DNA of 64,000 bases from Pyrenopolyporus hunteri (GCA_902806595.1 CADCXC010000004.1:1922001-1986000); one strand, 5' to 3'. Positions 22,098 through 36,195 are shown, counted from the stretch's first letter. Translations and numbers: made by a program. The notes: generated by a model not told the origin, from the sequence alone.

Positions 22098-23428
22098 CTT
22101 CGTTGTTTGTTGTTGTTGTTGTGCTGTTATGTATGTGCCGTTGCGGATACGTATAGCGTGCTAGTTCTGGAGTAGTCTTCGAAGAGTAGCGGTTCTCTAG
22201 ACGAAGGACTGTCTTTCCGAGCGAGTGGCTAGCGCAACAGTTAACGAATGACGAGGAAACGAACGAGCGTGTGTAGGATAAGGTAAGGAAACCAGAAAAA
22301 GAGATCGAGGCTAGGAGAGAGGAGATGCTGCGGTCTTTTAAAGAGTCCAGGGGAGAAGGGGAACAAAGGGCGTTGGCTCGACTCGGGAGAATCTGCAATT
22401 AGACAGGCAATACTCGATAGCCACCAATAGGTTCGTCGCAGAAGAAGAGACAAACAAAACAAAAGCAGATTTCGTATTGCTTTCCTCGTGTCTTGGAATG
22501 CATTGAGCATCGTACCCCGCCTGCTTTAGTCTTGATCCCATTCCATCCGCCCTAGATCTAGATCGCGGTTAGAGCTGGGAATGACTTAGCACGCACAAGA
22601 AAGATACTGGCAGATCACGTTCCAATTAGTCTCAACTGCCCAAAGGAGACATTCTCCCTGGTTCAAAACTTTCATTTCCATTTTTCAGGTCCATAGCGGA
22701 CAGCAGCCGGCCTAGTCTAGCCAATCGTATGTACAGGTTGCTGACAGCCTGACCGGACGCGTCCTCCATCGCTCAATCGCCGTTCATACATAGCTGCAGA
22801 TTCCAAATGCTTCGGTGATGCAAGGTAACGAAAAACGCAAAGCCACCCCTCTATATCCCTAAAAACACTCTCATCATTATAAAGCCCTAGAGCCACGACG
22901 TGATGCCTCCGAAATGTCGCTAGCCCCAGTCCATTTGCTAAGTAGCAACGATTGCTCGTAGATGATGCGTCCCAGGCTTCCGTCATGTGCGTGTAGTGAA
23001 TAGGAATCGTCTTATGGTGGCTGACCCAGAACTCGTGCCAAAAACCTCCATGTACATATATATATATACTCTGCCCGCCTTTTCTTCCCCTTTTTACGAT
23101 TCGCTACTTTTAAAAAATCAGATGAGCCACTCGATACGGTGCCAATTCGGAACGCCGATGGGTGTCTATGCTGGTTTATCCTTCAACGCCGTCCAGGTAA
23201 ACAAAGAATGTCTTAACCGAGAAGAAAAGAAAATATGTCGGAAAGATTGTTATTAAGCCTGCGATAAACCGCCACCTAGAAGTGGCTTCGCCGCGACCGG
23301 AAAAAGCGAATAGGCAGTCGGTGATTGGCATCGAGTAAATGGTTTCGCCGTCTTAGCGAAAGCGGAATACGCGCCGCTTTCCGTCAACCTAGGGTTGGAT
23401 CGAAAATGTCCCGAATCGTCGCCTCCCT
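22098..23428. other. Intergenic, promoter side of the cell-wall gene
   Basis: 1.3 kb between two minus-strand genes. The first 300 nt upstream of the cell-wall gene start are pyrimidine-rich on its coding strand and probably hold its leader. TGTTGTTGTTGTTG lies at 22107-22121. No convincing gene is seen; a frame at about 23121-23196 ending in a GTAAAC donor is too short to judge. Confidence 0.45.
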
Positions 23429-25804
23429 TCACTTGCGGTTAGATTGACTTCGGCTGCGCTCCGGCGCACGACCTCCAACAACGATAGCGTCAAAATCGTA
23501 GTTCTTTAATGTATGTTCATACTTTGCGTTACGCAAAAACTTAGGGACGGAGTCCTGTAAACATGTTAGCTATCGATGAGATATAGGCGCTTCCAATTTC
23601 AACGTGACTTACACTAGCCATCAACTTGAACACGGCGTTCTGAGCATCTTCGAAGAGAGTCGTGACCTCAACTAGCGTGTCAATCATCGCCACATCTTGC
23701 CCAACTGCCTTCGTCATACGAGTGGCAAGGTTGTTCCGAAGCTGATGGTCGATATTCAACTCGCAAGGTGAACCCGGCGCTAGAAAAGCGTTATAAATGC
23801 CGTATGCTTGCGCCATGATCTCCTTGATCCCGTCCATCGAAGCCGAACTGGGAAGATTCTGAGCTTGCTTGATCGCCTGACGGCAGTTCTTTACAAAGTC
23901 GTCCACGTCTAGATAAAACGATAGATTCTCTTCGCAGTGAGTCTCCCGCAGGTTCTCGCGAAATAGCAGCCGTAGAGCAGCATCGTTCAAAATCTTATCG
24001 AGGCGCTGGGTGTTCGAATCCCTAGCGATACCCGTACGGGACGATACGTGTCCCTCGCTTTCGGACGTGCGTCCCCTGCCCGTACCACCGCTAATAATGT
24101 CTCGTCCCTTCGGTGTCAACTGGTAAATAGCGGTCTTCGTGGGCTGGAATACCGAACCGGGTGACGAGGCCAGATATACCCGGTCTTGCTGAACAGGCTC
24201 CATAAGCTCGTATTGGACAAAAAGGGTGCCCATCTCATAGGTCTCGCGACGATCGACCGTCGTGCAGCAATCCATCAACCAATCCGAACACGCTTTCCCG
24301 GTGAAGGTATCTTTATACGTTCTCCCGTTGATTTTACGCTCGCTGGCCATTTTCACGCCTGTGAGACCATCTCGGTAATCGCTCAACGAGTCCGAGTCGG
24401 CTGCGCTGACGCTCGACTTGACGTTAAGACCATTCGCGCCAATCATTCTCCTAAAGATGACCTCCATCGTTCCCCTGTCCATTACCAATTTATCGGTTTG
24501 GTTATCTCTTTCCAAGATACACAGGTAGCTCATGCCGAGCGCGATGAGGTCGCTAATTTGCCGTTGCTGAATGCCATTTCTGGAACAGAAGCGATCCAAA
24601 ACGCAAACACCCTTCGGCGTTAACTGCCATACGGAACCCTTCATCGTATAGACCTGCTGCATTTTGCCATCGGCGGACTCGATGAATCTCGCATCAAGAA
24701 AGCGTTGACATATCGACCTAGCCATATCCTTCGCCATGGAGAAAGTAGTCGTCGTAGTGGTTGTTACAATGCGTGACGGATCCTTCGGGTCAGGCATACG
24801 GTTAGATTGGGAGAATTTCAACGACCCCAGATTGTTGATAGCATCTTCCGACAGAAATGTGTGCTCAACCCGTGTTAACCGGACTCGATGGGCAGAGAGC
24901 GGAAGCAAGCTGACGATTAAGGTTGAGAAGAGATCCTTGAAATCCTTTGGGAGGTTATCAGCAAGGCAAGCTAAGGCGACGGTCGTCTCTAGCAGTAGGT
25001 AGGTAGATAGTAAAATTTACAGGCAAACACAACCAAATATATGTATATAAAGATATATATACGGCCATATTCAGGCTACAGATAGCATCCTGTCAACCAC
25101 TTAATATAACGGACATGTCAACTTACTCTAGTGAAGGGACGGTCGTCATCCGTCATGCGGAGCAGCCTCGAAGACGTTTGATGCATTTTATTCTGCGAAT
25201 TCGGTAGTATGATGGGAGGGGGTCGGGTTGCGTCCGTCTCGGAATACGGCGTCGAGATGGGGTCCTTCAATGACAACTGGCTAGACCGCCTCGCGTCGGA
25301 AAGCGGGCTCAGGAAGGACGGAGTGGTAGGACTAGACGAGTTGCCCGAGAAGCTGCGAAGCCTGGAGAACTTGTCCGAATTGGAGTTTTCGCTGCTGGTG
25401 GGCGAATCTAGCACGGCGGACAGGCGACTCAGAGCAGACGCAGACGAGCGGCTACGGATGGTAGGCTCGGAAATATTGGCTATGGTTTTGTCGATTGCTG
25501 CGGCAGCAAAAGCAAACAGCCCTCCAGACTTAGGGTTCTTCGCACCGAGGGAAGCAGAACCAGTCGAGGCAGTGAATTGGTGCTGACGGAAATTATTCGA
25601 GGAAGAGATCCGGTGGCCGGAGACGGATTCGACAGGGCTGTTCGAATATACCTTCCTAATGGTGGCGGAGGGTAGGTTCTGGTCCTCGGCAGGGACCACG
25701 GTGGTAGTGCTCGAATTTGCGTGAGATCGTAGAGGGAGTTGGCGAGGCTCGTGGTCGTGTACAGGTAGCGATGTTGTTCGAGAGGGTTGAGAGATTGCAG
25801 CCAT
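23429..25804 (-). CDS. flbA: FlbA/Sst2-type regulator of G-protein signalling (DEP-DEP-RGS)
   Basis: GTPase-activating protein for a heterotrimeric G-alpha subunit; in Aspergillus, FlbA damps growth signalling and allows sporulation. Exons 25127-25804, 23613-24944 and 23429-23554 give 2136 nt (711 aa), close to the usual length. The N-terminus is Ser-rich. Residues about 227-345 form DEP domain 1, starting DFKDLFSTLIVSL, with the near-invariant NNLGSLKFSQSNRMPDPKDP and a TTTTTTTFSMAKDMA stretch. A second DEP domain is at about 415-505 (SDWLMDCCTTVDRRE, IYQLTPKGRDII). The RGS domain runs from about 535 (LDKILNDAALRLLFRENL, CEENLSFYLDVDDF) across the last intron to DSVPKFLRNAKYE. The protein ends ...RSQSNRK. 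The 182-nt intron 24945-25126 is long for this genome and carries CTACCTACCTACTG and TATATATA. The start is the ATG at 25804 (MAAISQPS). Confidence 0.95.
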
Positions 25805-25852
25805 CAAACTACATGTATACCATCAAGATACTATGTAGGAAAAGCAGGGTGG

Positions 25853-25892
25853 CGGCGGTGGTGGTGGTAGTGGTGGTAGTGGTGGTGGTATG
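25853..25892. repeat. (GGT)n/(GTG)n microsatellite in the flbA leader
   Basis: Imperfect GGTGGTGGTAGTGGT units lie 50-90 nt upstream of the flbA ATG, so probably in its 5' UTR. Confidence 0.85.
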
Positions 25893-25980
25893 GTTGTGTT
25901 TCGGGTTTGGCATAAGCGGGCCAGATAATAACATTAGGATGATATAACGGGATCGGTTCTAATAGAAGGAAACTGATATA

Positions 25981-26033
25981 AGGCAGAGGGGAGGAGAGGG
26001 AGGCAGAGAGAAGAGAGAGTGGAGTTCGAGTTT
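25981..26033 (-). promoter_or_regulatory. Pyrimidine-rich tract (minus strand) upstream of flbA
   Basis: On the + strand this is GAGGGGAGGAGAGGGAGGCA and similar purine sequence; on the flbA coding strand it is CT-rich. It lies about 180-230 nt before the ATG and is a likely core promoter or leader element of the fungal CT-rich type. Confidence 0.4.
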
Positions 26034-26128
26034 GAAGGCATAGTATGAGAACAATTGAGAAGCGGGACCGGGGGTGGTAGAAGGATATCAGCCCTCTAAA
26101 TCAAACGACAGGTACAATACATACAGCT

Positions 26129-26155
26129 AATGTAGCGTGCAATGTAGCGTGTAAT
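26129..26155. repeat. 12-nt tandem repeat, two copies
   Basis: ATGTAGCGTGCA is followed directly by ATGTAGCGTGTA. It sits in a TACAT-rich segment. Confidence 0.8.
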
Positions 26156-26959
26156 GTACATCCACACACATACCTACATGTAGTGGACGTACATTGGACA
26201 CGCATGTACCGTAGTACACTCAGGTACATGCTCAAGGTACATCCCTCTAGATACCCACATGGATACAGGTAGGTAGGTAGGTATCCACAATGCATATCCA
26301 CACCCATACATGTACCTGTCCTGGGTACTTGAAATTCAAGTCATTTGCCTGACGGATGGGTGCATGCATTAGGTACCCAGTTCAGACCGGGTGGGTAGGT
26401 GGGCTGGTGGGTAGGGCGACGGCGTTACATGTGCAGAAAGTGCTGAGGACTTACGAACGGCATGCGGTCGGTGGCAATGTTCGGGTATCTGGTACGGAAA
26501 TAGATTAGAGCATCATGTACCTGGGTATTGGTCACTATACATCGTATAGTACCTACTTAGGTAGGTAGGGGGTAGCATATATGTACGTGCATATAGTTCG
26601 ACAATCCACATGGCTAGTCAACGTTCTAGAGGGTCTGCCGTCTTTATTTTTTCCATCACTCTAACGAAGTACGCTACCCATTATAGGAGGTGGGTCAGGT
26701 TATGGTTTTTTTTTTTTTTTTTCGTTTTGTTGCCTGCTGGTCACATATGAATTACTACTGCATCACGCTATGCACCCGACGTTAAAGAATTCCGAGAACA
26801 CTTTACTACAACGTAAAGTTGCGTTTCGCGCTATACGATATGATACAATTGAGCTGGGTACCTCGGTATGTACATTAGGTACCTTCTATACATGTAGAGC
26901 ACGGACATGTACGGTACGGTACGCGTTGGGGAACCGCATGTCTGCCCCGCTATGTATGG

Positions 26960-26983
26960 CTTACATACATACATACATACATG
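26960..26983. repeat. (ACAT)n microsatellite
   Basis: TACATACATACATACATACA reads through the position, followed by related TACATACCTACATAC. Confidence 0.85.
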
Positions 26984-27787
26984 TACATACCTACATACAG
27001 ACCAGTACACGCGACGTACTATACAGCAGGTAATGTATATCCCATGTTCCCATGAGGGTTACAAGGTAGTAAGTGGATGGGGTCACAGTTAGGCGCACCC
27101 ACACATATGTAGTACTTACATATACCTAGGTAGATTAATACCCCTGGCACGGTCACAACCGTAGAGAAATTTTCTCAGAATAGCAGCGCGGTCTGTGTGG
27201 CAGGGCTAATATCCTGCTGGGTACCTGGTAGTTTCTTAAAACGTGGTTATTCATTCTAGAAAACTCCCTGATCCCCTTTTGCGATTTTCTGGGTGGACTT
27301 GGAACGCCTTCGCCCTTTGGTCCACCCGCATTTGAAACCCGAGCGAACCCGCTTTCGGATCTGGATTCAAAAATAATTTAATAAATACGTAGAGTCCAGT
27401 GAAGAATTTGGGTTAGAATCCATTGGTCATTTACTAAGTGGATACCGCATGTTAGTGCATCCACCAAGTGGGCTGCCACCTGCCCTTCGAAGCTGGAAAC
27501 CCCGTCATTTGTGGCTTGCCACGCTCGCCATGTGCGATGGAGAAATAAGCATGTTAATTGGAGGGAGGGGTTAATTTACTAGATTGGGAATGGAAGCGGT
27601 ACATGTACCTATCATACCTAGGGACTCTACCGGAGTACTAATGGTATAGGTAACAAGCTGCATCCCGCATACGCAGGATCACTGCATGAATTATTTCATT
27701 AATTATTTTATTTCATATTTTTTTTTTGTTTTTCAACGTGGTAAGAGGTGGTATTTTACTATATGTGAGTACCACCAAGTGTGCTGA

Positions 27788-27835
27788 ATGCGTTGACTGA
27801 ACGTGTTGACTGAATGTGTTGACTGAGCGTGTTGC
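27788..27835. repeat. 13-nt tandem repeat, about 3.5 copies
   Basis: Units of the form GTGTTGACTGAAC / GTGTTGACTGAAT / GTGTTGACTGAGC follow one another, differing at one or two positions. The region has no coding frame. Confidence 0.85.
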
Positions 27836-29762
27836 ACGATACCTACCACCTTGTGCTAGAAACCCGCGTTTTGCCAGTTACACTGCTGGGCGGCCACGAG
27901 GCACTAAACAAGCCGGGTCCGAAACATCGAAGTTTTTATTTCCGCGCTTTTCTTGTATTTCTACTTATCCTACTTAGGTATTCTACCTGGATCCAGAGTG
28001 GCGAGTACTCGCACGTAGTGGAATAACCCGTAACTTACGTGTGCTTCCTTTCCGAGTTATGTCCTTAGCATTAGTAAAAAGGCGTAGGCTGATCTAAGAT
28101 ACGGCGAACACTTTTTTTTTTTTTTTATTGTTCTTTTACAATTTCATGGTTATTCCACGAGGAAAGATAATCTAATCCTATGACCCATTTTACCTATCAT
28201 CGTTGGAGATACGCGAATAGGGCTTATCATGTGGTGTGATGACCTAGCGGGCAGGTCAGTATTCTGTACTATAGTTCATCAACTACCATCACCTGCTATG
28301 TATGTAATAGTATACGGCATACGCACTCTCCTCTTTATGCAGAAAATAAATCGTTGAAATGGTAGTATTCTACTCGGGTGGATCTTACAGTATGTATAAT
28401 ATAAGCACTCCTCCGCCAGTGCCGCATGGGATCGCAAAAGCCCTAAGCAGAAGGATCATCGGACAGAACCTTCAATTATTCCCAGCAGCGCTCAAAACAC
28501 CAACAACACCTGATATCAAGTTACACGAGCGCAAAGAAGACGAAGGGGAAAACATTCATATAGAAGCGAAACTGCACTGCTACAGCACTGCACATTCCTC
28601 CTGTAGGTAGACGACGCCTCGTCTTCGTGCGGTAGTACAGGCGGTGAGATGAAGTTCTCGGGTTGAGGGTATGTATGAACTTCTCTTTGCCCTTTGGTCA
28701 CATACCATATACAGATGTATAGCAGTAAGAAAAAGCGGGATTCACGAAACCAAGAAACAGATACATTTTTAATTTATACGCACAGGTTAAGTGAAGCCTT
28801 ACAAGAAGTAATGCCAACACCGAGGATATGTATACATATAGATAAGACTTTCATATATATGCCCCCAAACACCCATAGTAAACCGTCACATCTACGTACT
28901 ATGATATGTATGCGGTCGGTAGAGCGGGGAGGAGTGTGGTATGAAGGATTTCTGAATTGGCAACAGACCCCGAGCGACGTCTACTACCCGGGGGTTCATG
29001 CTTTTTCTCCCCATTCCCAAAGCCCCATATCCCTCAAGAAGCAAGCCTACCGACCTCCTGATGACACCCCCCTGGTCAAGTCGACCCTTGTTGCCATGAG
29101 AACTCGTCAATGGCCCAGGGCGTGTTCCGCCTCCACTCGAGTGCTACCTCGCTCCGCTCGCAATCATGCCCAGCATGGCTTTTCTCCAGGTGGCCCGATT
29201 TGTCCAACACATTTGGCAGACCGACAGATCTGCACGTGCTTTCAGGGATGGCTTCCACCAACGCTATGCCCATCCCTCATCCAGCATGGTCGGCTTTCTG
29301 CGGCAGGCCACACACTCCTTTTTTTACCTTTTGACGATCCCAGCCTCCTTTGGGCTTTCGAGTGACTTGACAGAGACAGTGAGCCGCGGGACTTCTCGGC
29401 ACTGTGTGCGTCAACATGCAGACGCAGAGTGCATAATGTGTTCGTACCACCAGCGTATTGTATCATACTTATTCCGTACATACCTAGGTATGTATTATGT
29501 GTAGGCAGGTAGTTACATATAAGTGTTATCACGGCTTGTCAGCCATCGACGCAAATACAGCTGACGAGCTCGGCATATAGGACCATCTCCGAGTCTCGCA
29601 GCCATTTCCGAGCCAGGAACTTCGTAACCTTATCCTCATCCCGCCTAAACCGACTTCGGCGAACATGACTAACCGGCCATCATACCGGCCTACCGGTGCT
29701 ACAGGCAGCAGGAATACTATATGCATGGGCAAGGCCTCGCAAAAACTCAAGGAGTCACGATA

Positions 29763-29783
29763 TGCACACACACACACACACGC
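29763..29783. repeat. (CA)n microsatellite
   Basis: About nine CA dinucleotides in a row in non-coding sequence. Confidence 0.85.
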
Positions 29784-32700
29784 CTGAATATGTATGTACG
29801 TAGGTATACATACAACCCAGATCCGAAAGCCCAAACCCACTCACAGCGTTACCTTAATATCGATGGCACCAAGATGCCCTATGAGAGACCTGTAATAATT
29901 CACACAGCTCAATATCGATGCGCGATACTGCATAGCAGGTTAATGACATCAAATGAGAGCCAATGGACTGTAGTTCCACGTGCGATCGCCATGTGGTTCA
30001 TTGACTCTGGTGCCAGAACGGAACCGTGCCACTTCGCTGTTTGTCTTTGCTATTCCAGGGCCCGCGGCAGTGCGTTGCATGGCTAGATGTGAGGCTGCAC
30101 AAGGTCGATTCCGGACCTACGCCATTACTCGTCAGCGAGTTGGAGACTTCTGCGTGAGACGTGAGTAACATACCTACCTATACAACCCCAATCTACTGCG
30201 TATCAGCCCATGAGAAATGATGCATGCCTACGTACCTTTGCAGTTTTAAGTTCTTTCCTATTTGTTGCCAAACCACCTATTCTCCCAGCATTGATGCTTG
30301 AAGATAATCAGCTCCAAACGTGACGAGCCTGCAGCATAATAGGCATAACATATCAGGGTGGCACGTAGTGTATTCCCGTCTCCATGTGCTCCTAGCCCTA
30401 GCAAGATGTAGGTTCACGTTCCCAATACATGAGGTCGTTCATGTCTGGTTATTCCCGGTTCACGCCCGGCTCATGTACGTGTGGAATCGCGTCTTGGCGA
30501 AGACTTCTTCCGTACACTATGTAAGGCTTACAGTATTTACCCCGACAGAAGGAAAAGGGATTGGACCATATGTATGTAGAGACATGCATATACGCACGAT
30601 TGGTAAGTTGCGGAAATAGTATAGTGCTTGACTTATGAGAGGCACTTTCACAGAAAAACACCAACTTACATAAGCCTGTATGCCGTGCCCCTATCCACAT
30701 TTCAGACTACTCACTCACACACATACAATACTATATAGAGCGGCGCTAATGCTATATACAACTCAGCATTTTAGCCACGATTTTTTAGCCGCAGATTTAT
30801 ATACAGATGTATATAGTAAGGCAAATTTCAAGCGTGAAATCACCAAAGAACAATGCAGACGTATGCGTCCGTGTCATTCTAAATATAGGCACGACCTTGA
30901 ATTTAGCGTCTCGAAATTCCATCTACTTATGACCCTTAGACACAGGAGACATCGATAGAGTAGGTTAGGTACACGAGGACCATAAGATCCGGGATTCATG
31001 CCATGTCAAAAAAGCACCATCCCCCTTCTTCTTTTTGCCCCTGAGTGTTCATTCTATCTTACGAGCAGGACCGCGCGTTGACCGAAAATCAGGCAGGAGA
31101 CAAGTGTTACTCCGAGCTGCGTTTTAGCTAGCCATAGTGATGTAATGATAACGACGTATAAACCCATCATGTCATTCCAGTTCGTATAGTTCCAACGGCA
31201 AATAGATAGTACGGACTTGCCGTTTCTCGTAATTTTACCTAGGCAAGGAATCCCTAATCCTCCTAGTCAATGTGGACTCCTCTCCACTGCTTCTAGAGCT
31301 TCTAGAATGGAATGAAAGAACGATTCCTCGCCCCCTGAGATCCATATTGCCATGGGCGGCCCATACTTGTCCTTAGAGGATCGTGGACTTGACGGATGAT
31401 CTTATGATCCCATTCCTCTACGTTTGATATTGCTGTCCCGGTGCGTCGGTTCCTACTAAATTTAAATTTAGAACCCGCAACCTGACTTACTCATGACATG
31501 GTGACGGGACAGGTTTAATTAATTTTTATAAAATTCCATCGTTAAAAAAAAAAAGAAAAAAAAAAGAAAGGGAGGCTACTATAAGTTGGAGGCCCTAAAA
31601 GATGCACATGCCGAAGTATCCAACCCCTTTTTTAGCTATATTTTACACTAGTCTACTAATTAACAAAGACGTACTCTTCTACATCTACTTTTATTTCATT
31701 GGATAGACCGACCGATGATGATGACGATTAGAGTTATTGAAATAAAAAGAAAGGAAATCAAATAAGTATCGAAAGTTGGAAAGTAAAACCTGGTTAGTTA
31801 GGAGAAGCAGGTTATAGTGAGGGCTTCCGAAGAAACTCCATTACTTGAACCGAACGCGGTACGGAGCGCATGAACTGATACCTAGTTGGGTATAGTGTTA
31901 AAATACAGACATGGCGGATGTACGAAATGAAGATGCGGTTAAATATGCATGCTGTACCTTAAGTAGTGCACCTAGTATATTCCATCTGAGCGAATAATAC
32001 ATTATTGTTGCTTTCAATGCATGTTGAAGTAGGTATGTAGGTATACGTATTGAAGCTTTGGAAGAACGGAGTAGCCCCGTTCTCTTCCGATGTATAATAT
32101 TATCAGTATTAGGGTTCCTTATAAAATCACCCCCTCCACATACTGGATGTATTGAGGGGGGCTATTGCACCCGTACTTTAGCCGCCTTACCACGCTTACT
32201 ACGCGCTGCATATATACTATAGTACACAGAAGTACCTGCATTTTAGACTCAGGTCTCCTAAGGACCTAGCAGCTAGGTACCTTATTTATCTCGTGCCGTT
32301 TACTATGCCAAGCTTGACGAACGCCGAACGTTGAACGATTTGCCTTAAAGCCGACGTAAACCTGCAGGTTTTACCACATATGTACATCTTACGATTTATA
32401 ATCGGGGCCATCTTATATGCACTTACTTCATTGGGTATTTTTATTTGAGCCACCTAAGCCAGATGTGAAGCGGCTTACAAATTGTACAAATTACGCTCAC
32501 CCCAACTTTTCATTTAAAGCTAAGCGTCATAGTTCAATCAATCGACCTTACGAGGAATCATCGATCCGGTGTTCAATATAACGACGTCCGAAAGGAACGA
32601 AGGGCTAAAAGAGGAAAAGAGCAGGGAGACTCTTAACGCGACCAACGCTCTTACCTGGAATTACTCTTGCGACAGTCTTGTACCGGTACATCGCTAAATA

Positions 32701-34225
32701 TACTTAGCTCCTACATTTGGTCAGAAATCTTTTGCCGAAACCTGCCCACGCTACGAAGGGGTGGATCTTGCCACGTGGAAAAGAGAAGCCACCAACTTAA
32801 AGTATGGATCAGTTTCGCGTGCACTAGATATTGCCGGCCCTATCAGGCAGCATCTCATGCAGATCTAAGACGCGGCTAACACGACTTCGTGCGACATGTA
32901 CTTGGTCCGGAGGTATACGGTACCTACCATATATGGTATAACAATTGTAACTATTATAATAATATTAACTATTACATTTCCCGGGCACAGCTCCTTGGTG
33001 GTACGTGCGCTAAATTGTTACTAAATCGTTACGCTGCTTCAACCAACGCCGACCTTTTCTTCCCTTCCTCTTCCAAATCCCGACGATCAACATAGCCGCA
33101 CACCTATTACTGTGTACCTGTGTTTATTATTATTACTACTATTACTCAGGCCCGATACCACGAAAACGACATCTCTTTCAAAGCCAGATCTGATGTCTTA
33201 CTACATTAGCGTAGATACGTGCGCGCGTAACCGTACGTACATATATCCATGCCTACATTGATTTCGATGACTAGGGGAAACACGTGAGAGCGCCAGCGCC
33301 AGCGCCGGCTCACCTTAATAGGTACCTACCATCCAATATTATCACCCACTCCCGAAGCTATATCCATCCCATCATCCCATTCGCACCCACCTATATCACC
33401 CGGATAGGCACACCGCATCACCGACCTTGAGGCGAAATGGATGTTCTCTGTCCATGTGCTCCCCGGCCCCCCGTCCCCCCGTCTCGAAGAGGAATTCAAA
33501 TCCCGATCCTGCAGCTGGGCCACATGGCACGGAACGAGGCCTACCCTGTCGGTTCTGGAACAATTCTGCCCTCGCATTGAATTCGATCGTAATAGTTCTA
33601 GTTATAGTTCTGTCTCACCAAATCTCTGCACGTGGCAAGATGCATTGAACATACGACTAGCCGGGAGAGTCAAGCTGACCCAGGAACCCGGAAGAGATGT
33701 GTTAGTCCCGAGCTACCTTGGTGGTCCCGGACCCATCATAGCCATTCGCCACGAGCAAATAGCACATCGTGCAACGTGCAAACGTGCAACGTCTCCCAAG
33801 GGATAAAGTTGGTACATACACTCGGAAGCCATGCGGTCCGCCTACCGGTGAGCTACCTGAGTCCTGGTTACCGTTGGCCCGGGAAATAAGGTAGACCACT
33901 CCCATAATTACGGCCGCATGATAATACCACTATGAACTATACCTACATACAGCCGGCGTAAGGGGCGGCTGGTTCTTTTCCAGGCAAAGAATCGGTCCAT
34001 TCTCAAGCCTAATATTACCGGCGGAATCGGCGTTAAAATAAGAGCGTCCACATATTCTTTAACCGCAGAGTCGGTGTACCAGCCCTCGTTCATGTAGGAT
34101 GCTGTACTCCCATAAGGTGACGTATCGACGGGTAAGATCTCATTTACATCCAGAGGGACGGCCACTAAGTATGGTTTCTAAATTTGACGCGGTCGTTTGT
34201 CAGCTTTCCGTGTACTAGTAAGTAA

Positions 34226-34248
34226 GGTAAGGTTAGGTTAGGTTAGGT
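34226..34248. repeat. (GGTTA)n short array
   Basis: Four units of AGGTT/GGTTA, AAGGTTAGGTTAGGTTAGGT. It resembles a TTAGG-type telomere unit but is only about 20 nt long and lies in the interior of the window. Confidence 0.7.
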
Positions 34249-36195
34249 ACGTATGATACTATGGAATTCTAGCCCCCAATACAAACGGGCTATCCAGTCC
34301 TAGGACTTACAATATTAGGTCAGCTCAATTTCCTTCCAATATCTCCTTGCTGACCGCCAGCCAGGCTCGCTTTTTGAACTCGCTTCTCGGGCATTGCTGC
34401 GCCGCCTTCTTCTCAGCAAGCGGAGGACCAGCCCGTATCGAAAATCACGATGGACGTGGGCCAAAGATAAACTTGTGGCGAAACAGTTTAGCGGTGACGC
34501 CGTTGCCAAGCAAGTTTTATCACGTATGGGATGTCTCAGGCCAGAAAAGGAAGAGCCTAGCTGGTTAGCTTCAGGCCTATCCAGATAACGGATTGTCGGA
34601 GGCAAACACCAACCTGCCGGGCCCTTCTGGCAACCGGCGGTTTGGAACGCTGGCTTGCAACATTTCCCAAACAATGTCAAGCTACAGGGTGCCACAGCGG
34701 CCGCATCGTTCCGTTATACAACATCTCTCCTACGAGATTGTTCAGTGGACATAGCATACAAGAATCATGGCTGCTTCGTGCGTCGAACGAGATGCCGGAG
34801 TTAGCTCTCCCTGTTGTGTCATTTCTCAGGCCATGATAATCAAAGCATCAGCGCATAGTATACATAACTGCATACATGCCTCGCGCTCGCGTCTTTCCTG
34901 TTCCTGGCGCTTGTCCCCTAGCGCCGCAAAGTAGCAGCTCGGTTTCGTTCACATTCAGCAGCGGCCTTATGCGGAAAGGTTAGCGCTCTCTCGATAAGAT
35001 TTTAGTACCCAAGCCACAAGGGTCCTCTCCAGGGACGCCGGGTGGCATGAATGTACTTACTGTACATATATACTATGTACCATGTAATGGAGGTTAAGAA
35101 GAAGTTAGTCCCGAAAAAGGGAGACTAGTCAGAATATACTAGGTAATACCTAACTATAATACGCTTGGAGACTAAAGATCGCGTGGTTCGGCTCCGAGCT
35201 CGACGTGCACATGATGCGTTGCGTACCGCTACTTATCTAAATCAAGTAATTGCACTACGCCCGGTACCGCGCGGCCTTGCTACTAACCATGCCTATTTCC
35301 ACATACTTACCTTAGGTAGGTAGTTAACCTTACCGCAGTAGGTTGTTAGGTAACAAGCATTCTTACCTACTTACCGGTTATCACTATCGTTGGTGTCAAC
35401 GATCCGGGATAAAATACCTAATTTCTAGCACCACCACACCCCCCCTCCCTAACAAATCATCCCTCACACTTCTTATTGCCTCTGGAGCCTCGCCTCACTC
35501 CCGCTTAGACAGGAAGCTTATGTGCTACTCGCCGCGCAATACATCGATATCGATCGAGATATCCCATGTGCTTCTGTAACACCGCCGGACTTTAAGACCG
35601 AATCCTGGCTTAGTGAGTGGATGTCGGTGGGCCGCTTCTGACGGTTTGTTTCACTTTCTATACTTGCCCGCGTAGTCGATAGGTTCTAGCGCTCTCTAAT
35701 GCCCGGTTGAGTATAAGCTACTGCTCGTAAGGCTATTCCCATGTGTCATAGGTAGGCTCGCGAGTAAGGGTATTCGCGTCTAGCTATATGAGATATCAGA
35801 ACAACGAGTCATTAGACGGCGCTAGAAGCTTTGGTGTGTACTTAGGTAGGTAGGTATGTATGTATTGTACATGCTATACTATGTAGACATCTCGAAGTAC
35901 CCATCACCTCACCGCCATTAAGCTATCCTCCTGTACGTAGCGCGCATCAACACTAAGACCCTTGCCGTAGCCACCTACACCCCTAGGCTGCATGGAGAGG
36001 TAGGCCCTTGCCAAGCACACAGGGAGAACGGCACTGTCAGATAAACATGTATAGTACATGCCGGGTACAAGTCTACCGGAGTACATGTATGCATACCTAG
36101 GTACCACTGTCGTCTCGCGAGTCACGTTCACATCAGCCATGTGTATCATAACCCGGCAGTGCGTGGCTTTTTAGGCTTGGATAATACGAAGCCGA

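Noticed and set aside
21912..22398. Open frames on both strands overlapping the cell-wall gene start
   Set aside because: Shadows of the signal-peptide exon and its upstream region; the coding frame is fixed by the signal peptide and Cys domain.
28694..29365. 223-codon open frame on the + strand
   Set aside because: No domain, odd composition, no splice or promoter context, and frames of similar length overlap it on both strands.
31440..31580. AT-rich segment with AAATTTAAATTT palindrome and poly-A, considered as a transposon end
   Set aside because: No coding remains, no matching inverted repeat partner and no target-site duplication visible.
33441..33806. 121-codon frame with several overlapping frames
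   Set aside because: Looks like a GC-richer island that is open by chance; no recognisable motif.
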